A stretch of DNA of 16,965 nt, from assembly GCA_934401755.1 (NCBI GenBank), contig CAKRSU010000034.1:1-16965 (forward strand), written 5' to 3'. Shown here piece after piece: positions 15,187 to 16,965 of the stretch. The DNA is from an uncultured Oxalobacter sp. (lineage in GTDB: Bacteria > Pseudomonadota > Gammaproteobacteria > Burkholderiales > Burkholderiaceae_D). The first letter of the stretch is position 1, and each line of letters begins with the position of its first letter. A model generated the notes under the pieces. It did no database searches, was not told the DNA's origin, and worked only from the letters and a program-made list of their open reading frames with translations. The position numbers and the translations under genes are program-made.

Positions 15187-16038
15187 ATGATGGATTATGT
15201 CACACTAAATACTGGTGCCAAAATGCCAATGATTGGTTATGGTGTTTATCAGATTTCTCCCAAAGAATGTACTCAATGTGTATTAGATGCATTAGAGGTC
15301 GGTTATCGGCATATTGACACAGCACAAGCCTACTATAATGAAGCGGAAGTCGGACAAGCTATTATATCCAGCGGCATTCCTAGATCCGAATTATTTTTAA
15401 CCACTAAAGTTTGGATTACAAATGCAGGAGAAGAAAAAGCATTTATATCCATTCAAAAATCTTTGGAACAATTAAAAACAGACTATATTGATTTGCTATT
15501 AATTCACCAACCATTTGGCGATTATTATGGGACTTATCGCGCCATGATAAAAGCGCAACGTCAAGGACTCGTCAAATCCTTTGGAGTTAGTAATTTTTTT
15601 CCAGACCGTTTTGTTGATCTTGTAGAGACGACTGGTATCGTTCCTGCCGTCAATCAAATCGAAGGACATATATTCAATCAACAAACCAAAGCCCGTGCTA
15701 TTTATGCACGATATGGAACAGCAGTAGAAGCATGGGCTCCTTTTGCTGAAGGCAAACAAAATCTTTTTCGGAATCCAACACTTGCAAAAATTGGTCAAAA
15801 AATAGGACGAACCAATGCACAAATTGCACTTCGCTTCCTTTTACAATTAGGCATAACAGTACTACCAAAATCTGTTCACAAAGCCAGAATGATCGAAAAT
15901 TTTGACATCTTTGACTTTTCACTTTCCGTTGAAGATATGCAAATGATTGCAGAATTAGATGGTGGAGAAAGCCTATTCATTTCTCATACTGACCCTGATA
16001 TGGTGAAATTCCTTATCAATTACTCAAAAAATCAATAA
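15187..16038 (+). CDS. Aldo/keto reductase
   Basis: NADPH-dependent aldo/keto reductase (283 residues, AKR5-like TIM barrel) expected to reduce aldehydes such as methylglyoxal or sugar-derived carbonyls. The catalytic tetrad is complete: Asp44 and Tyr49 in DTAQAYYNEAEVG, Lys74 in TTKVW and His107 in LLIHQP. The cofactor-binding C-terminal segment LPKSVHKARMIENFDIFDF is present. AAGGA lies 7 bases before ATG 15187; a second ATG follows directly at 15190 and either could be used. The first 82 bases upstream separate it from the ygjP-like gene. A glyoxalase I gene starts 30 bases downstream, so the pair may act together on methylglyoxal (inference). Confidence 0.93.
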   Translation: MMDYVTLNTGAKMPMIGYGVYQISPKECTQCVLDALEVGYRHIDTAQAYYNEAEVGQAIISSGIPRSELFLTTKVWITNAGEEKAFISIQKSLEQLKTDYIDLLLIHQPFGDYYGTYRAMIKAQRQGLVKSFGVSNFFPDRFVDLVETTGIVPAVNQIEGHIFNQQTKARAIYARYGTAVEAWAPFAEGKQNLFRNPTLAKIGQKIGRTNAQIALRFLLQLGITVLPKSVHKARMIENFDIFDFSLSVEDMQMIAELDGGESLFISHTDPDMVKFLINYSKNQ

Positions 16039-16068
16039 ATTGTTTAAAACATTCAATTGGAGAATAAT

Positions 16069-16449
16069 ATGCGATTTTTACATACCATGATTAGAGTCGG
16101 CAACTTGCAACGTTCTATTGATTTTTATACGAATATTTTAGGCATGAAATTGCTTCGCACAATGGATTTTCCCGAAGGGAAATTCACGCTAGCTTATTTA
16201 GGTTATGAAAGCAATCCTGCTCAAGCAGAACTTGAACTCACTTACAACTATGGTATTAAATCCTATGAAATGGGAAATGCTTATGGTCATATTGCTCTTT
16301 CAACCGATAACATTTATGGGCTTTGTGAAACAATCCGAAAAGCTGGAATCACAATCACTCGTGAACCTGGTCCTTTAAAGGGAACCAATATCGTTATCGC
16401 ATTTCTTCGCGATCCTGATGGATACAATATAGAACTTATTGCAGAATGA
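16069..16449 (+). CDS. gloA: Lactoylglutathione lyase (glyoxalase I)
   Basis: Converts the hemithioacetal of methylglyoxal and glutathione to S-lactoylglutathione. The 126-residue protein has all four metal ligands at the same numbers as E. coli GloA: His5, Glu56, His74 and Glu122, and it lacks the extra residues of the long zinc-type enzymes, so the Ni/Co-activated class is expected. The start is ATG 16069, with GGAG at 16059-16062; the in-frame TTG at 16057 overlaps that ribosome binding site and is rejected. Conserved blocks [20 protein letters not shown] and [10 protein letters not shown] are present. It follows the aldo/keto reductase by 30 bases. Confidence 0.96.
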   Translation: MRFLHTMIRVGNLQRSIDFYTNILGMKLLRTMDFPEGKFTLAYLGYESNPAQAELELTYNYGIKSYEMGNAYGHIALSTDNIYGLCETIRKAGITITREPGPLKGTNIVIAFLRDPDGYNIELIAE

Positions 16450-16510
16450 AAAATTTTTGTGACTCTTTAAGAGATATAAACAGAATACTGTGTTTTTTAA
16501 AGGATTTTCA

Positions 16511-16539
16511 TTGACCCATATCTAATAACCCCCTATAAT
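16511..16539 (+). promoter_or_regulatory. tRNA-Ser promoter
   Basis: TTGACC (16511-16516) and TATAAT (16534-16539) are separated by exactly 17 bases, with CCCCC just before the -10. It lies 30 bases upstream of the mature tRNA 5' end. This is the best promoter match in the window. Confidence 0.85.
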
Positions 16540-16568
16540 TTGATTTTTACTGAGCTTAATGCCAGTTC

Positions 16569-16662
16569 GGAGACATGGCCGAGAGGTCGAAGGCACTCCC
16601 CTGCTAAGGGAGCATACGGGCTAAAACTCGTATCGAGGGTTCGAATCCCTCTGTCTCCGCCA
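16569..16662 (+). tRNA. tRNA-Ser (anticodon GCU)
   Basis: The acceptor stem GGAGACA (16569-16575) pairs with TGTCTCC (16652-16658), followed by discriminator G and an encoded CCA. The anticodon stem-loop is CTCCC-CTGCTAA-GGGAG, giving anticodon GCT for AGC/AGU serine codons. The long variable arm typical of serine tRNAs is present (ATACGGG with CTCGTAT, one G-T pair), and the T arm is GAGGG-TTCGAAT-CCCTC. It is a single-gene unit with its own promoter and terminator. An insertion sequence edge lies about 130 bases downstream. Confidence 0.97.
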
Positions 16663-16674
16663 TTTTCCAGTAAC

Positions 16675-16699
16675 AAGCCGTCTCGACGACGGCTTTTTT
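16675..16699 (+). terminator. Rho-independent terminator after tRNA-Ser
   Basis: AAGCCGTC (16675-16682) pairs with GACGGCTT (16688-16695) over a 5-nt loop and runs into a T6 tract (16694-16699). It is 12 bases after the tRNA CCA end. Confidence 0.92.
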
Positions 16700-16789
16700 A
16701 TTATATAAATCAACACATTCCCTTGCAAGGCGGTACAATCAAGTATCATCACATTCCGTAGAATCTTGCATAAATTAGGACAGAAATTA

Positions 16790-16965
16790 GGGGCTCTACA
16801 CCAAAAAGAGGGGCGGTCTCCATTCCAAACCACTCAATTAATCGTTAATAATATTCCAAAACAACATATAACAAACATCTATTAATGCCCACAGAGGACT
16901 CTGACTCTTAAACGATAGTTCTCAAAGTTTCTAAAGCCATAAGCTCTTCTTTGAATGAGTTTCAT
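16790..16965 (-). mobile_element. Edge of an insertion sequence, probably ISL3 family (partial)
   Basis: The right end of the window holds the C-terminal codons of a transposase on the minus strand. About 90 bases beyond its stop lies GGGGCTCTACACC at 16790, which resembles the GGCTCT-type terminal repeats I recall for ISL3-family elements and is my guess for the outer boundary. The other terminus and the 8-bp target duplication expected for the family are outside the window or unseen, so the exact edge is uncertain. Confidence 0.5.
16882..16965 (-). CDS. Transposase C-terminus, ISL3-like (partial at right edge)
   Basis: Reading the minus strand from the window edge gives 27 codons before TAA (complement of 16882-16884): KLIQRRAYGFRNFENYRLR, then VRVLCGH. 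The pattern 'IKLI-R-AYGFRNFENYR-R' is the familiar C-terminal end of ISL3 (IS204/IS1001/IS1165) transposases. The ATG at the very edge (16963-16965) is almost certainly an internal Met. Intactness of the rest cannot be judged. Confidence 0.65.
   Translation of the reverse strand: MKLIQRRAYGFRNFENYRLRVRVLCGH

Noticed and set aside
16057..16068. TTG start giving gloA four extra residues
   Set aside because: It overlaps the GGAG ribosome binding site that serves ATG 16069, and GloA ligand numbering fits the ATG start exactly.
16540..16833. Open reading frames on both strands over the tRNA-Ser gene, including a minus-strand frame containing WRRQRDSNPRYEF
   Set aside because: This is the well-known artefact of translating a serine tRNA gene in antisense; the tRNA explains the sequence fully.
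1..16965. CRISPR array or tandem repeat arrays
   Set aside because: No regularly spaced direct repeats were seen on reading through the window.

Overview
The window looks like an ordinary bacterial chromosome segment from an AT-rich proteobacterium, most likely a betaproteobacterium with a reduced-GC genome (I judge GC by eye, not by a count over the window). Several things point this way. The ParC sequence has the Neisseria/Bordetella type of inserts. The small H-NS-like protein has the C-terminal 'YRDP-TG-TW-GRGKPPKW' motif typical of Bordetella/Burkholderia. The PlsC-like acyltransferase carries HQSTWE, the form I recall from betaproteobacteria. The order glyQ-glyS-gmhB-plsC-ygjP-like, followed after a gap by gloA, matches what I recall from Alcaligenaceae and related Burkholderiales. 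A genus cannot be fixed from the sequence alone.

Layout from left to right: (1) the 3' part of an OafA/YrhL-type membrane O-acyltransferase with a C-terminal periplasmic SGNH domain, closed by a strong terminator; (2) parC; (3) a convergent RidA-family gene; (4) an AT-rich stretch of about 2 kb holding long intergenic DNA, a 124-residue protein of unknown function, a PIN-domain nuclease of the toxin-like COG1569/TIGR00305 type, and an H-NS-family protein closed by a perfect hairpin terminator; (5) pepN and fbp, apparently co-transcribed from a promoter that overlaps an 18-bp perfect palindrome; (6) a tight five-gene run glyQ-glyS-gmhB-plsC-ygjP-like; (7) an aldo/keto reductase plus glyoxalase I pair; (8) tRNA-Ser(GCU) with a near-consensus promoter and its own terminator; (9) the edge of an insertion sequence, seen as the last 27 codons of a transposase on the minus strand at the right border.

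Functionally, most genes are core housekeeping: topoisomerase IV, glycyl-tRNA synthetase, gluconeogenesis, heptose and phospholipid synthesis, peptide turnover and aldehyde detoxification. The accessory flavour is confined to the left-hand acyltransferase (surface polysaccharide or envelope acylation), the AT-rich 4.0-5.7 kb block, and the IS next to tRNA-Ser. I did not find a clearly new multi-gene system. The most useful leads are the unusual ParC quinolone-pocket residues (Gln at the Ser80 position, Asp at the Glu84 position), the palindromic operator-like site in front of pepN, a foldable leader at the glyQ ribosome binding site, a possible 23-codon antisense gene between fbp and glyQ, and the unknown protein/PIN/H-NS cluster.
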